64,000 nt of DNA, taken from assembly GCA_025024175.1 (NCBI GenBank), contig QCXZ01000001.1, forward strand, positions 32,730,942 to 32,794,941, read 5' to 3'. The stretch comes from Rhyzopertha dominica (taxonomy: Eukaryota > Arthropoda > Insecta > Coleoptera > Bostrichidae). The translations under genes and the position numbers were made by a program. Shown here one piece after another: positions 48,916-61,755 of the stretch. The notes beneath the pieces are model-generated. The model was not told the DNA's origin, did no database searches, and saw only the letters and a program-made list of their open reading frames with translations. Each line of letters starts with the position of its first letter. Positions within the stretch are counted from its first letter, which is position 1.

Positions 48916-50679
48916 ATATAATTTTGTTGTTTTAAGGGTGTTAATCCATTAACAATGGAAACCTTCAGTAGCAGCAAGATGGAAGACTTAAATTATTATG
49001 GGAGGCTGTTTCTGTCAAATTATTTTTGTAACTCTAATTACTTTGATATAGTGCACTTCATTTAGTTAAATACAAAGGAGTGAAATCACATGTTCCTGGC
49101 AAAACGCCATCCAACAGTGAAATAAATGATATATTCGTATAAAGCGGAACATTTTCCATGAGTCACTGCATAAAACCCAAGAGGAAAAGCTTGTTGGGGC
49201 AAGCTCGATCAATCTAATATGTCTACTGCTTAAGATTTTTTAGGAGTTCGCGGCAGTCGGTAGGGCATTCTCAGTGCATATTACGGTTGGGACGGAAAAT
49301 GCTACAACACTTAGTCAAATCACTTATGACTTGAACATTTAACGTATGTCGCTTCACAAATATATTAGTATATGCCAAAAATGATATTTTAACACGTTGA
49401 GTATGGTCGAAACCGGTCGATGTTTTAGAAATTACCAACTGAGCGAATACGCGCCCCAGTTCTGAAAGAAAAGCTTCCTTCACTTTAGATGTGCGCTGGC
49501 TCGTTTGAAAGCTTACGTTCAGCCTATTATAAACGGAAAAGTGCCGTGATGAACCAAATTTGTCCTCGATAACTTATCGGACTGTCAAAATCAAATTTCG
49601 ATAAATAACACTCACTGATTACGTCAGCAATTTTTGCGGCTTCTTCGTTCAATAAAAATTCATAAGTAACTTGATGATTTTTTTATATGAACACCTGCTA
49701 CATCTATAAAAAATACATCTCAAGAACATTGAATTGAACAAATTTAGCGTTTAGGTAGACAAAGGAATGGACAAAAGTTTATACCGCAATAAATTCGTGC
49801 AAACATTTAAGGCATATTAAATACCAAAATACCGCAGGACAGAGAGATCACTTTACAATAACGTATGCTGTTATTTTATCGCAATTAAAAGTAGTTTTTA
49901 TGGGATTCACAACATGTAAGTTAAACTATCTAAAGAAAACAATACCAAAATTCTGAGCAATAAAGAGTTAATCAATTATAATAGACGTAAAAACCATTCT
50001 GTAGATTGGCGAGATCATGGCAGAAATATGCCAAAGGAATCTTTATTATGGGATATCTACTAGGAGAAAAATATAGTATTGGAAAACAGAGATGAAATAA
50101 ACAATCTCGAATATTAACAGACCGAACATCCTAAGTCAGATACAAATTACCAATATCGATTTTTGTAATAAGATCTTGAGTATTTTCATTCAATCTGCGT
50201 ATATTGGGTTATACATTATGGATTATGCAGGTTTTTACGGATGGTAACACCTAACTAAACTTCTAAAAATAGCAAGCTTATTTTTCTTTAGACCACCACT
50301 TTTTGTGGGTTATTTATTCATTTAGTATATTCTGTGATAACAGGTGAACATCTAACTATACAACAAGAGTTTGAAAATGAAAAAAAAAGGTATTAGGCTG
50401 TTACAGTACAGAGCCTTTAGTGTAGCAATACTGCTGTCAAAAATATCAACATTACAGCATTGTTTCTAGCTGTTGGCAGCTATAAAGTTCTAGATAGTCT
50501 AAAGAACTCATGAAAGAGCAGACCCCGCCCAGTTTAAAGATTAAAAGATTCAAATTTTTTTTTCTATTTATGTGTTTAACGGTACAGTACGGTAACCATA
50601 TCGCTGAGGCGTAATCTAACCTGGATAGAACAAACGTGTAAAACAGATTTTTCAGCGTATTTGTATAAGATCATATTTT
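48916..50679. other. No gene seen
   Basis: AT-rich DNA. A TGGTCGAAACCGGTCGATG motif near 49,400 resembles tails of dispersed repeats. If 48,636-48,915 is an exon, this could be intron. Confidence 0.35.
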
Positions 50680-51027
50680 TTGCTAGCATTACGGCAATTT
50701 TTTATATGCGGTAGAAAAGACAAAGCATTGAAAGATGGTTCGGTAATCTTTTTCAGATTTCATAATTTGACTACCAACTCAATTCAGCTCCGTAACAATA
50801 CACTTTGTGGAATATTAATAGACAACATGCAATTTTTGAAACATTCTGAGGAAGTCAATAACTCATCAACAAGAACGCTAAACTACACTCTCAGAAATTT
50901 GTCGAAGCAACGTGAGGGGGTGGTTTGCGAGTACGCGAAATCTGGCAACAGCAAGGAGTTTTGGTCGATGTTCGGGGGCAGCTGCTGGGCCAGCAATCCA
51001 CGGAATTCATCAGCGGAGTTCTTTTAA
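50680..51027 (+). other. Open frame of 115 codons, unknown
   Basis: One of the longer uninterrupted plus-strand frames. Its 3' part becomes GC-richer and reads CEYAKSGNSKEFWSMFGGSC before ending at SSAEFF. It opens with a non-ATG codon. No domain was recognised. It may be a decayed element or an exon. Confidence 0.2.
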
Positions 51028-51331
51028 GACACACGCCACACCAACGAAGTCACCTGCCACTCGGGCACGGGCTGCCCGCATGAAATAAAACAACCAACCC
51101 AATTAAAAATAAAAAAGAGCGAACGGCATCTCTGTGCCGCTGCCGTGATGTACGAAACGACCAGTAGCGGACATGCTCATTTTCTGCACGGGGTGCAATG
51201 CAGAATACCAGCGAAACGAATTGTTAAATTTGATTATCGTAATTCGGATTAATTTGGATTGCACTTCTGACAAAAACTGAGGAATAAACGAACGTTGGTT
51301 AACTGTATGATACATGCTGTAAGCTGTAAGC
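51028..51331. other. GC-richer island
   Basis: GC-rich at its start (51,028-51,200), with GCCGCTGCCGTG-type words and ATTA cores (GTAATTCGGATTAATTTGG) near 51,240. No coding frame is supported. Confidence 0.25.
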
Positions 51332-51658
51332 ACAGGGTTCCCATAAATGATTCATGCATCCAGGACGCTTATGGAAATCGATTAAATCAATTTGCCGCCT
51401 CTCAGGAAAGTCAATTCAACTACTGGATTGACGTATACTACTCGTCATCTGCCGATTTTTGAATTATTTGTTTTGTGGGATAATCAACTTTAAGGTTGCA
51501 GAGCGCTCACATTTCGGAGCTGTGGGGTGACATTAATCTGCAACCTTCTCTACTATCGCCGTGCAAATTGTAGCTTGGCAGCAGTTACAAAAAGGCGGCA
51601 CAAAGAATTCAGAAATCAACGCCACCCGCGTTGCATGAATCATTTATAGAAGCCCTGT
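51332..51658. mobile_element. MITE-like element with 25-bp inverted repeats
   Basis: The left end reads ACAGGGTTCCCATAAATGAT then TCATGCA. The right end, reverse-complemented, reads ACAGGGCTTCTATAAATGAT then TCATGCA, matching at 22 of 25 positions. The 327-bp interior has no frame. The ACAGGG ends resemble those of Tc1/mariner-superfamily elements, so a nonautonomous relative is likely. No clear target duplication was seen. Confidence 0.75.
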
Positions 51659-53022
51659 ATATATTTAAACTAAATTGGTAAGTCAAAAACGTATGAAAAA
51701 TGATAAATATATATTGCTCTCAATGTTTGATGTTCCATTTTTAAAGCTTAATAAATATCAAAGAGTGCCAATAATGGCAATTCAATTAATGTAATAACGA
51801 CAAAATCAGCAAAATTAACAGTGCAAAATAATTCGACTAGCATTAAAATCGTAGATGTATTCAGCACACCATGTTCATATGACGTCACTGCACAGACTAT
51901 ATAGGCTACACTATATAGAACAGCCAGCCCACTGCCAGCGCTAGCACTGCAACGCCATTAGCAGCTTGTGAGAGTCGAATACTGCGGTAAACATTTTCAT
52001 TTTCGTTATTATGGACAAGACCACTGAACGCTTCTAAGGGCAATTTTATTGTAATCTCATGCAATTTCAAAACAATTCAGTCATAGGAATTTGTAAAATT
52101 ACACGGTATAAGTTATATGTAACGTGAGTGATTTACATGAATTATTGTGCAGACATTTTTTACTTGAAAATCTGCTGCTAATTATGTAGAACCTTACTGA
52201 ACGAATAAGAACTTGAATATACATCTACTTAATTACAATTATTAATAAGATAGGTACTCGGAAAACACAAGTATCTACATAGATTATTAGTATTTTATCA
52301 AATAGTCATTATTATTTTATTTTTACATAACTAAATTTATTTAATAACGATTGGAACAAAAACCTGTAAATTTTACCTAGCCTTTAATGGTTGAGAGGTT
52401 GACATGCTGTAAGAATTGCAACTTTGACAAAAACCGCAGTAATATTAAAAGTAAAATTACGCAGCTTGCAATAAAAACATTATACTAACTTAATACAACC
52501 ACAAAATAAAAAGAGCTCAATATAATGCAGAAGAAATGCATACAACCTTAGCGCTGTCTGTGGACTCCAAAATGGCGGCTGGGAAAAGATTTATATTTGG
52601 TGATAGCCCTGACGAAAATGAAATGACAAATGCAAAGAACTCTGGGTATAAAGGTTAATTTATCAATTTCTTCAATTTAGCCCGAAAAGCTGAAACCGTA
52701 GTTCTGCCAATTGGATGGACAATTTAATTTTTGCGGAATCACTCAAAATGTTACGAAATAGTGGCAAGTTGTTTTCCAGTATCACAATCGGTATGGACAA
52801 GTAAATGACATGATTTTGGAACCAATAAGTGATAACAAAATTAACCAACTTGAGCAGAAGCAGTTGGTAACCAAACACCATTAATTTTTGTACTAATCGA
52901 GATTTATTAAACCTTTAATTGTTGGCCAGAATAAAAACTGTGGGTAATTTACTAGATCCACCATGACTATCTTTTCTAGTAAAGATTTCATATCTTCAAA
53001 ATACGCTTTTCTAAAATTAATG
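51659..53022. other. No gene seen
   Basis: AT-rich DNA. A GC-richer patch around 51,870-52,010 and the CCAAAATGGCGGCTGGG word near 52,568 were noted without a frame to support a gene. Confidence 0.35.
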
Positions 53023-53204
53023 TTGTGGGTACTTGAGGCAAATTACTGTAGAAAATGTATTGGTTCCCACCGAGAATCGAACTCGGGCCTCCAGATTTAG
53101 CCTCTGTTGCTCTTCCACTGAGCTATGAGAACCGTGTTGAAAACTCGCCGGGAGCGTATTATTAACTGACGTTTTCTGCAGTAATTTGTATCAAGTACCC
53201 ACAA
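53023..53204. mobile_element. 182-bp inverted-repeat element enclosing a tRNA-like gene
   Basis: The left arm (53,023-53,058) starts TTGTGGGTACTTGA. The right arm (53,169-53,204) is its reverse complement at 32 of 36 positions. The tRNA-like sequence lies 3 bases from the left arm and 36 bases from the right arm, on the minus strand. Such long, well-matched arms cannot be chance. The element may be a MITE that captured a tRNA gene, or a SINE-like unit that gained inverted ends. No clear target-site duplication could be defined; the flanks are AT-rich. Confidence 0.8.
53062..53132 (-). tRNA. tRNA-like gene, probably a pseudogene; apparent anticodon CUA
   Basis: The minus strand folds as a cloverleaf. 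The acceptor stem is GTTCTCA with TGGGAAC (seven pairs, one G-U). The D arm is GCTC-AGTGGAA-GAGC. The anticodon stem is ACAGA with TCTGG (first pair mismatched) around loop GGCTAAA. The T arm is CCGAG-TTCGATT-CTCGG. Box A (TAGCTCAGTGG) and box B (GAGTTCGATTC) fit the internal Pol III promoter. Total length is 71 bases. The loop has G at position 33, where U is nearly invariant, and the anticodon would be CUA, which pairs with the UAG stop codon. Both points argue for a pseudogene or a tRNA-derived repeat, though a suppressor cannot be excluded from sequence alone. Confidence 0.7.
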
Positions 53205-54169
53205 AATATACAATTTAATTTATAAATTATAGGCAACAACATAGAACATATACATTCAAACTTTTTTTACCTTCGCAGAACACCTTTACTAGACGATTAG
53301 TAATAGTTAGGTATTTCTTCTTCCACTTCATAAGCTGAAATACACACGTAATTTACGGTTTAACTACTAATAGTTTTGCTAACGATTGAAGTGTGAATCT
53401 TCAGTTCTTACCTTGAGGTTCTTTGGATAGTATTTTACTTATCATTAAAGCCGGCTAAAATGTCCTTTTACTGACGAAATCTGTAATAATTACTACATGT
53501 TTTAAATACCCAGTCGACAAAACACGATTTGACTTAATCATAAGTGTTAACTGTAACAAATTTTGCACGAAGGAGGTTATGCAGCGATTGCTTGTAGAAT
53601 TATTAACGGAATGTGTCTTCAAGTTTGAATTACAGAATGGGAAATTTCGCAATACACGAGTATAGTTCATCAGTCAGTGTCCCTAACATTGTTGGTGTTG
53701 CATGAAGAAAATCTAATGTCGAAATGATGATTTAGAAGCAGTGAGGTAGCATTACTGAGTGACTCTGCGCCTTCATACTAAGTAAACAAGAACTAATATA
53801 CGAGATTTTAATTAAGGTCTAAGTTAAGGGAGAGAGAGTCCTGTAAACAGTCATTAAGAGCAGAAGCCCCAAAAATTATAGTCCCTAAAATTATATATTT
53901 GATCCATGACATGGTGCTGAATGATTTCAATCAAGTTTATAGCAGTGACATGCGGGATTTGCTGGAAGAGAGTTTCAAAAGAGTCACTACTGCACGTTGG
54001 ATTCAAAGAAGTGCCAAGTGGGGATACAAATTTTGAAGGCATTAACCCCGACAGTGGATGAAATTTGGGTCCATTCATAAACTAACTACCTTTGTATTAC
54101 TGCAAAATCAGATTTAAAAATACAGTCAGTTTATACAGCAACTTAACCCGACAAAACGGAATGCAACGT
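53205..54169. other. No gene seen
   Basis: AT-rich DNA with no coding or repeat signal. Confidence 0.4.
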
Positions 54170-54560
54170 ATTTATTATACCGCCTTGCAGCCCATCGGCA
54201 GTTACGTCCCTGATGTCAGCAGTCCGCTTTTATGAAGTCATTCGTGAGGAAATTAACAAGTCCATTTCTGNGAAACGAGNGTAATGATATCGTAATTATG
54301 TANCTGGTTTCCGATAATATTTGCATTTTATAAGACGATTATCTTTTACGGTACCACTTGTATATGTGAACTCATCGAAGGTTCGCATGCAAGCCATCAC
54401 TTTTTGGACCGCAGCCGCCGAACGGTGATCGAGTGTTAACGACCCTTTTAATTCGATATGGAATTTCCAGTTTCTTTGATTTCGCAGGCCGTCGCCAGCA
54501 TGATGCGGCGGAAAACGAAGGCGGTCACTGACTTTTAAATAATACATGATTTCCACGTGT
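54170..54560. other. GC-richer island, function unknown
   Basis: A GC-richer block with several ambiguous bases near 54,270-54,303. A minus-strand frame of 86 codons (54,296-54,556) contains an N and resembles no family. Words such as GTGTTAACGACC and TTTTAATTCG occur. A regulatory element or a minus-strand exon are both possible. Confidence 0.25.
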
Positions 54561-57428
54561 CTGCGAAATAATAATGGACGCTGACAATTTTACGCAAATA
54601 TAGGTAAGCTACCGCGGACACTTACTATATACCTATTGTACACCCAGAGTAAAATTTCAACCTAAAATCAAAACCAACAAAACTGTTTTCTACAATCCTT
54701 GAAAATCTTATAAAATTATAAGATAAGTAAATACTGAGGTAAAATATTTTATATTTAACTCCCATAACTTCGAAGAGATAATGCATCTCAATTTCGGAAT
54801 ATTAGTTACCTTAGTGTGCTTATGTAAGTCTTGAGCTTTTTTATGATAACTGAATAAGCGCCTTATTTTTAGAAGAAGGATTATTGCTCTGCCAAAGACA
54901 CTAAATTTATTACGAAAGAAAATGGTATGAATTGAAACGAAGGTTGAAATATAAGAGAGGTGCTTTTAGTCAAGTAAATAGCAGTTACTATATATAAATA
55001 TTAGCCCCGAGTACTTGCTCCTTATGTAATTATTATGTAGCAAGTGTCAGAATGCAAAAACTGCAACTTCGTTTCAACTATTCTTAAAATGACGGCATTA
55101 CTTTCAAAAATTGTTGTATTTTCCGTTTAATTTTAGGGATGAATATATGTTTCGGGGAATGTTCTAAAGCACCTGCAAATTAACGGGAAAAAAACCTACA
55201 GATATGTTCATGATGCCTGTCAATAAAAAAAATCAACGAAATGAAGGACGGTGCTCGAGCGATAATAAAATCCCCATATTGTTCTATTTATGGCATTCAT
55301 GCAACCCGTATATCCTGTTACTATTCTTAGGCACAGGTATTTTGTTGATTTACCTTGCGCCTACACAGCTTATACATTATTACATTTTATGAGTGCATAT
55401 ATATGACGTCACCAAGATACGTAGTGATATCCAAGCGAAATAAACTTGTCGCAGATTTTTGAATGAGATTACTGGCAGCAACCCAAAATCAAAATGCATG
55501 ATTTCAACTGATTCTGAGTTCAAAATAACCTGGCGATACCTCTACACAGAAGTGTCAAAAGAACGTTGCTTAGTTGCTTATTGGCTTGCAAAGTTATTAC
55601 ACTCAAAAGTAACAAATTCGCATTATTATTTTTAAAACGGTCTGGAGTTCAGATCGCAAATAAAAATATATGTTCTTTCGCAATTAGTTACCGAAAGAAG
55701 TGAAAATCGAAACAATGTTTGACAACGATGGACTCGTGAATGGTCTTTACTATTTTTTGTTTCTTCTTACAGCCGTTGCCAGTCAGTTGTTATATTCAAG
55801 AATATCTAACTAAAATAATCTAGATTTTTTTTTAGGTGCTTACCTACGAATCTTATACTACGTTAAAAATATCTCATAGAGAGAATTTAATCTAAAGGAT
55901 GATCACAATGGTAATTCATTGTGATAAATAATTTGCTGAAGCAAAAGAGGGTAAAGAGAATTAGTATGCCGGAAGTGGTTGAAAACAAAATAAACTGACG
56001 TGGACTTTTCAATAATTTTGGTGCTGCAATAATCTAAACAAATATTATTACATACTTGTTAAAAGATGAGGGATAGCCACTTGAATTCTATAAGGATTTG
56101 CACAGTTATTTTGTGAAAGAATTTGGAAAATCACATAGATGTTTCCAGAAAAAATCAAATAAAACAATACAAGATATCTTTTGATGTATGAGACTATACA
56201 AAATTTCTTGAACTGCTAAATTTGCTACATCGAATAAATTCAGTGAGTTGGTAAAAAGTACTGATGAAAAAAATTGAAAGAACATTATACAATAAAAACG
56301 CTTCATCATAAAATGGGCAATGAAGAAGAAAAAAAGAAATGTAAATGAAGAAATAATTGAAAAGAACCCATAAAACTTTATCGAAGAGGAAACCTTAGAC
56401 ATAATAAAAGAGTAGCTTTTTGAGATTTTCGCTCAAGAAATGTAAGGCGGCGTAATTTAGTTGACCACATACTCAAAAACAGACAAACGATTTGGGAACT
56501 TCTTAAACAAACAACTACCAAATAAAGTTTTAATAAGACAAATATGCGAGCAAAAGTGTTAATATCACTTNNAGATGCTAACGAACCCCATTTNTTGGAA
56601 TTAATCTAAAGGAAGTGACCTGTATCATTGTCACAAAAACAAATAGGAATGACAGATATAGGTATCTTTCCAACTTGCACATCGACGCTATATTATTACA
56701 CTGGGATGCAACATCTACCTGCAGTTTATAACTTCGCGCCGTGTCTGACCTGTTCATTGAACCTGATGTACCTTTACGCAGTGCAGTGTAAAACTGTAAA
56801 CAAGTGTGACACATCTGCAACTGTGTTATTCCACACCACAACAGATTTATTTTGGCGCTTGTCGCAGGTTTTACCTCAGCTACATCAGCGAATGTAATGT
56901 CCGTAACGCATTTCTAAATGTAGTTTTACCCAATGCCTGGATGATTCCCTACAGACGGTTCGTCATACCGGTCAATTTGGCACGAGACTTTATAGATGTA
57001 AGCTAGTAGAAAAACGCAAGTCTGTGGTCACAGCATCGTCATAACAATATCAAATGTGCCGTGTACTGTAAGGAATAACTTTAGAAACAATGACAGTCGA
57101 TTTAAGTGCACCACTGGAAAAATTCTATTTCAGCATATTGGATTTTGAAAAGTGTGTTAGGATTTATCATCATAAGTATCCGCTGAAAAATCTTTAAATT
57201 TATCTTAAGTTATTTTACTGAAAAACACAAATTTCATGTGACCTAAGTATTTTTTTTTGTTTTTGTACTGCAAAATGTTGTACTGAAAAATTATATCAAA
57301 TGATAAATAGTTAATTGTGCAATTTAGAATGGACTCCCGAATAAATGAGTAAATATTTTTATTAATTGGTTTAAACCCTATAAACTCCAAATGCGTCTGT
57401 TTTGAGGCAGTCGAGAGGGTAATCGCCG
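54561..57428. other. No gene recognised
   Basis: AT-rich DNA. Overlapping frames at 56,578-57,006 on both strands include N bases and lack family blocks. Confidence 0.4.
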
Positions 57429-57511
57429 TGGATGTGTTTGTTCAACTGCTCGGATGTGGCCTGGATGTGTTTGGATCTGTTGAGTGGATGTGTCTGGATG
57501 TGGATGGATGT
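57429..57511. repeat. Degenerate GGATGTG minisatellite
   Basis: Seven copies or near-copies of GGATGTG/GGATGTA/GGATCTG occur in 83 bases, spaced irregularly. A clear strand bias for G and T results. Confidence 0.75.
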
Positions 57512-59459
57512 AAATTTGGGCATCCGCGCATGTGCATAGCCCACAAAAAAAAAACTCTCAACTGCTAGAAGCTAATCTAAAACCACGCGTTTCACTTCGC
57601 ATTTTACGTTTGCTGGCTTTTTAATGAAAATTGAAGCAGTGACAGACTGAACCGTGTAAAAATTACTCAAATTTCTAATGACCATGTATAGGTGTATTTT
57701 TGGTATAAGTTACAGGGCGCCAAATAAAAATAGTACTTTAATGGAGAGCGTATGTACATTCTTTCAAATATATTAAAGAAAAACTTTATGAACTTATTAA
57801 TTTTTTTACTCTCCCTAAAGACAAAAGTGTTGACATAAAAAGATACGTGCACATTACTCCTGAAAAAATAACAAATGATTCTCAGATCGTTGTACCTAGA
57901 AACTTGTACAATGAAATAATCTTAATTCATTCAAACAACTTGGAAGGATTAGTAAAGCTGTTGTGACAGAAAATACTCTTGAATTTGAAACTAGTTATAT
58001 TTTCTTTAAATTGCACTCCAGAAAATATATGTACTGAAAATCCCAAGCTAACAAGAATACAAAATTTCATTCGCAAGTGTATGAAATAAACTTGAATTAA
58101 AATTGATTACTCATCCAACCTATTGAAAATTGCAAAAAATGGTCTGCTACAAAAAAAAACTTTCGCAGCTGCAAGCTAAGAATCTCATTTTTTTATGATT
58201 TCATCGAGGATACATGTTTCTATTTCAGTGACACATTCACACTTTTAAATATTTGTCAAGTCACCCCCGCAGCTGCCTATAAGTATTTACGTTGGAGCGT
58301 AACCGAAAAAAACATTCTATTCATAAAAGCATTCGGTCAGTGGCGTACACAATTCGTCTCTAAAATACCGGGGGCACTACAATATTTAGTGTTTTACACC
58401 AGCCAAATGTAATGGCAACGGCCTGAGCAAAACCACCATGCTAATGTTTCAGTGACAAAATTTTGTTAAGCTAAAAGACGAAAAACTTTGAACACAAAAG
58501 TCAGAAAATGTTCCGTTTAATAACACCGAATATTGAAGAATTCGCAAGTTTTTGATGTAAGACATTATCATAAGTTTGAGTAATGTATGCCCGTAATACA
58601 GTCTATGTTGAATATCACTGCAAAAATTATGCAAGACATATTAAAAAAACATGAAATAAAAAGTGACGCTTTCAAAGATGATAAAATAGCAAAAGATAGA
58701 GAAAGTTGTCAGGAAAAGTTAAAATTATTTTCGAAGGTTTTATCAACCGAAGACGAACTGAAAAGAATCCAAAGCTACACGACAAAGAAAATGTCAATGG
58801 TCTACGAAGAAAGCTTTTTGACCTGGACTTGTGTAAACAGCAAAGTTCAATATTTCCAAGGAATTTTGATATAAGAGAATTTAGCGAATGAATTCAGTAG
58901 AATAGTCTATATTCCAAAAAAAGGAGAGTAAAAAAAAGAATTGTCAAACGGCAAATGATTAATTGGATAGGAATATTCATAAAATTAATAAAAAGTAGGA
59001 GGACCAAATATTCCAACAGACAAATGACAGAAAGGATGGTGGATCACCTAGATTCCTAGATATGCACGAATTCATTGAAAATCTCAAAACAGTCAATGAA
59101 ATGTTTTCAGCAGTTTCCACTTTTCAGGTGCTTGAGATTAACTCAACTTTGATAGAAAAGAATGGTCAAAGTACTGTTAATTTTAGCAATTGCACGTTTA
59201 ATATAAATAACATTACTACTTTAAAAAAATGTTTGGCTCATCATAACAATCGAAATATCTTGCAGCAACCTTCGTTTATCTTCAGGAATTCCAACAGTAA
59301 ATGATTCAAGCATGTTTTTTATTTGAAGTGACGAAAGTAAACTTATACATTTATAAACATCTTAGATTTGTGTGGTCTCAATCCGTGCTTCCCGGATGTT
59401 ATTAAATCAAACTAAAATTATCAATTAATATTTAAAAGAAGACATAATAACAAACCGTA
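57512..59459. other. No gene recognised
   Basis: AT-rich DNA. A 95-codon plus-strand frame (58,587-58,874) is lysine- and glutamate-rich, and an 80-codon one (59,062-59,304) is asparagine-rich. Neither shows a domain I know. They may be decayed element text or chance. Confidence 0.35.
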
Positions 59460-59920
59460 ACTGTGAGAAATCGTAGTCGCTCCCGTGGCGTAACGAAAAC
59501 GGTTTCTTTTTTCCATCTTGTCCAGAGATAAGTTTGAGTGCTTCGACGCGAAGACGTTTTTATACTGTTCGTTTTAAACGCGTAAAAAGAACTTCAATAA
59601 TAACGGACCGGTAAAAACCGGCGGGAATGCGGCCCGTCCATCGTTCATTCATTCATGGGATTCTTCGGGTCATGAACGCCGACCGCGATAGCGAGAAGGC
59701 GTCTCTTCTGGGGAATCTGTCAATGAGATTATAGTGGTATCGGGTTGGGCGAAGACGATGCGCAGATTCCTATTTGCCTTGAAATTCAGAGCACTGATAC
59801 GCAAATATGCTTTTTTGCAGATCGTCCGAAAGAAGAAAACGTGGAGGCATACCTAGATGAAAGAACAAGAAGAAGAAAGTGGAGACGTGTCCAAACAAAA
59901 TTTCTCGACAAACTAACATA
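59460..59920. other. GC-richer island with a splice-acceptor-like site
   Basis: A GC-rich block (59,460-59,770) without a long frame is followed by TGCTTTTTTGCAG at 59,808-59,820. That is a good-looking splice acceptor, after which a 32-codon frame reads RPKEENVEAYLDERTRRRKW up to a stop near 59,920. This could be a terminal exon on the plus strand, but nothing upstream supports it. Confidence 0.2.
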
Positions 59921-61755
59921 AACATTTTACAATATACTAGTTGAACATTTCAACTTCATCAAACGTAAAAACAAAAGTTAACCCAACCAACTACTAACTA
60001 CATAAGAGCATCTCAATACGTTCATCAAATACCAAGATAAAACACTGTCGTAATACCCAAAAGAACAACTTAGTTGAAGACATTAGGTAGTTCCTCAAAA
60101 TGATGAATTTAGCATTTACAAGTTCGAAACAAACAAACGCACTTTAACTTTGGATCATAACGTCCAGATCTTCATATATCTCAATCTGGCTTACCGCGGA
60201 CACCTTAACAACGCATATAACACATTCATAAGTTGTATTCTGCAGTTTCATTTATTAAACTGAAAATTATATATTTATATGTTTAAATGGCGTTGATGCG
60301 GCATGTAAGCTGTCCATCTTTTAATCTTGTGGAGTCGAAAGATATCGATGAAATATTAGATTTAAGAAAATATGGATTATACTAAAAAAAAACAAGATTT
60401 ATGCCGAAAGAGAATAACGAAAAGCAAGCAAATATGGCGAAGGTTACCGGCAATGCAAATTGTGTAGATTTTAATTAATGACAAAAAAGACCAATACAGC
60501 TCACGAGCGTCTTAGATACTATTGCGTAAAGTTGTAGCTACAGATCCTAATCAGGAGTAAGAAATCTTACACAAACCACATACTGCATATTTAGTGCGAT
60601 CATAAGTTCTACTGCTTGATGGCAGACAATCGCGGAAGGATCAACTTCAGATTTTATACAGCTTTAATAGGGAAATAGATCAAGAGGGACAAAATCAAAT
60701 TGCAAGCGAAACTGCAAGAAGGTTTGTCTGCCTTAATGTTAACAAAACTGAAAAAACTGGGAGAACATGAAGCAAATATGATTATAAATATCTAAATCTT
60801 GATGTGAGCACAAGTTGCCATATTCCAATTTAGTGCGCGCTATATCTAATACCACCCTATCAAGTTTTGGGTGTTTTCTTCAAAAAAAGGTATAAACTCA
60901 GAAGCATCTAATAAATTACTGTTGGCCAGCTTTTGCTGTACCATCAGTTACGCAGAAACTTGGATAGCACGTATAAAATGCACTTCCAACGCCAGCAGAC
61001 TAGGAAATAATCCAGTGAAATCTTGAAGGGATGCAATATATTTATATTTTATATTTCAGCACGGAAAGCTGACGGAAATCCTAGAATATATTGCATTTAG
61101 GAAGATGTACAGTGCCTCGTTCAGCCATAGCACACTTTGTAACATCTAAAATGTATTCAATGCGCTGTGCGCACATTTTCTTGACTGATCAGAGAGTTAA
61201 TTTATCAAGAATTTTCACTTGCCATTTTAGTCTGTTACCTAATACATCCACTCAATTAGCAGAAACTTTCTTTATCTACAGGGGCTGGTTTAATTGTATG
61301 ATTTGTATTCTGGATGTCACACTGATGAATGTGGTTACAGATTTATTGCTTTCGAATATTATAACACCAGTAAACAACATTTGTTCGGCTGACCACCGAT
61401 AGTTGTCAGTATTTCAATGCCAATTCGGAAGTTTTTTTTTAGAGAATTTTCGTTTGCGAGGAAATGTAGAAGCTGATTCTTCCCACGAGCTCCTGCGTGT
61501 GTAATCCACAGATAATGAGAAGGAAGAATGCTCAAGAAACGAAAGTGAATGTGTATCAGCTTTTATACATTACTATTAGACTGTTATTAATACTGCATAT
61601 GGCTTGGGCACTTTTGAAAAGCTTATTGTGTTCTAAACTAAAATATGTATATGGCTATGGAAACAAATGGTTATTCATATAGGTAGGTGTGTTTTGAAAT
61701 TCTAAAGTAAAGTTGTAAAATTGCGAGATTTTCTAAAAGTATGACTTATTGATAT
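59921..61755. other. No gene recognised
   Basis: AT-rich DNA. A 103-codon plus-strand frame (61,091-61,402) is hydrophobic and cysteine-containing but matches nothing I know. Confidence 0.35.

Noticed and set aside
53062..53132. Calling the tRNA-like gene a functional amber suppressor
   Set aside because: G33 and a mismatched anticodon stem pair make a pseudogene or repeat-derived tRNA more likely; noted only as a possibility.
58587..59304. Lysine-rich and asparagine-rich frames of 95 and 80 codons
   Set aside because: They have low-complexity composition typical of AT-rich DNA and no domain, and I cannot link them.
61091..61402. 103-codon hydrophobic frame
   Set aside because: No family match, initiation context or splice support.
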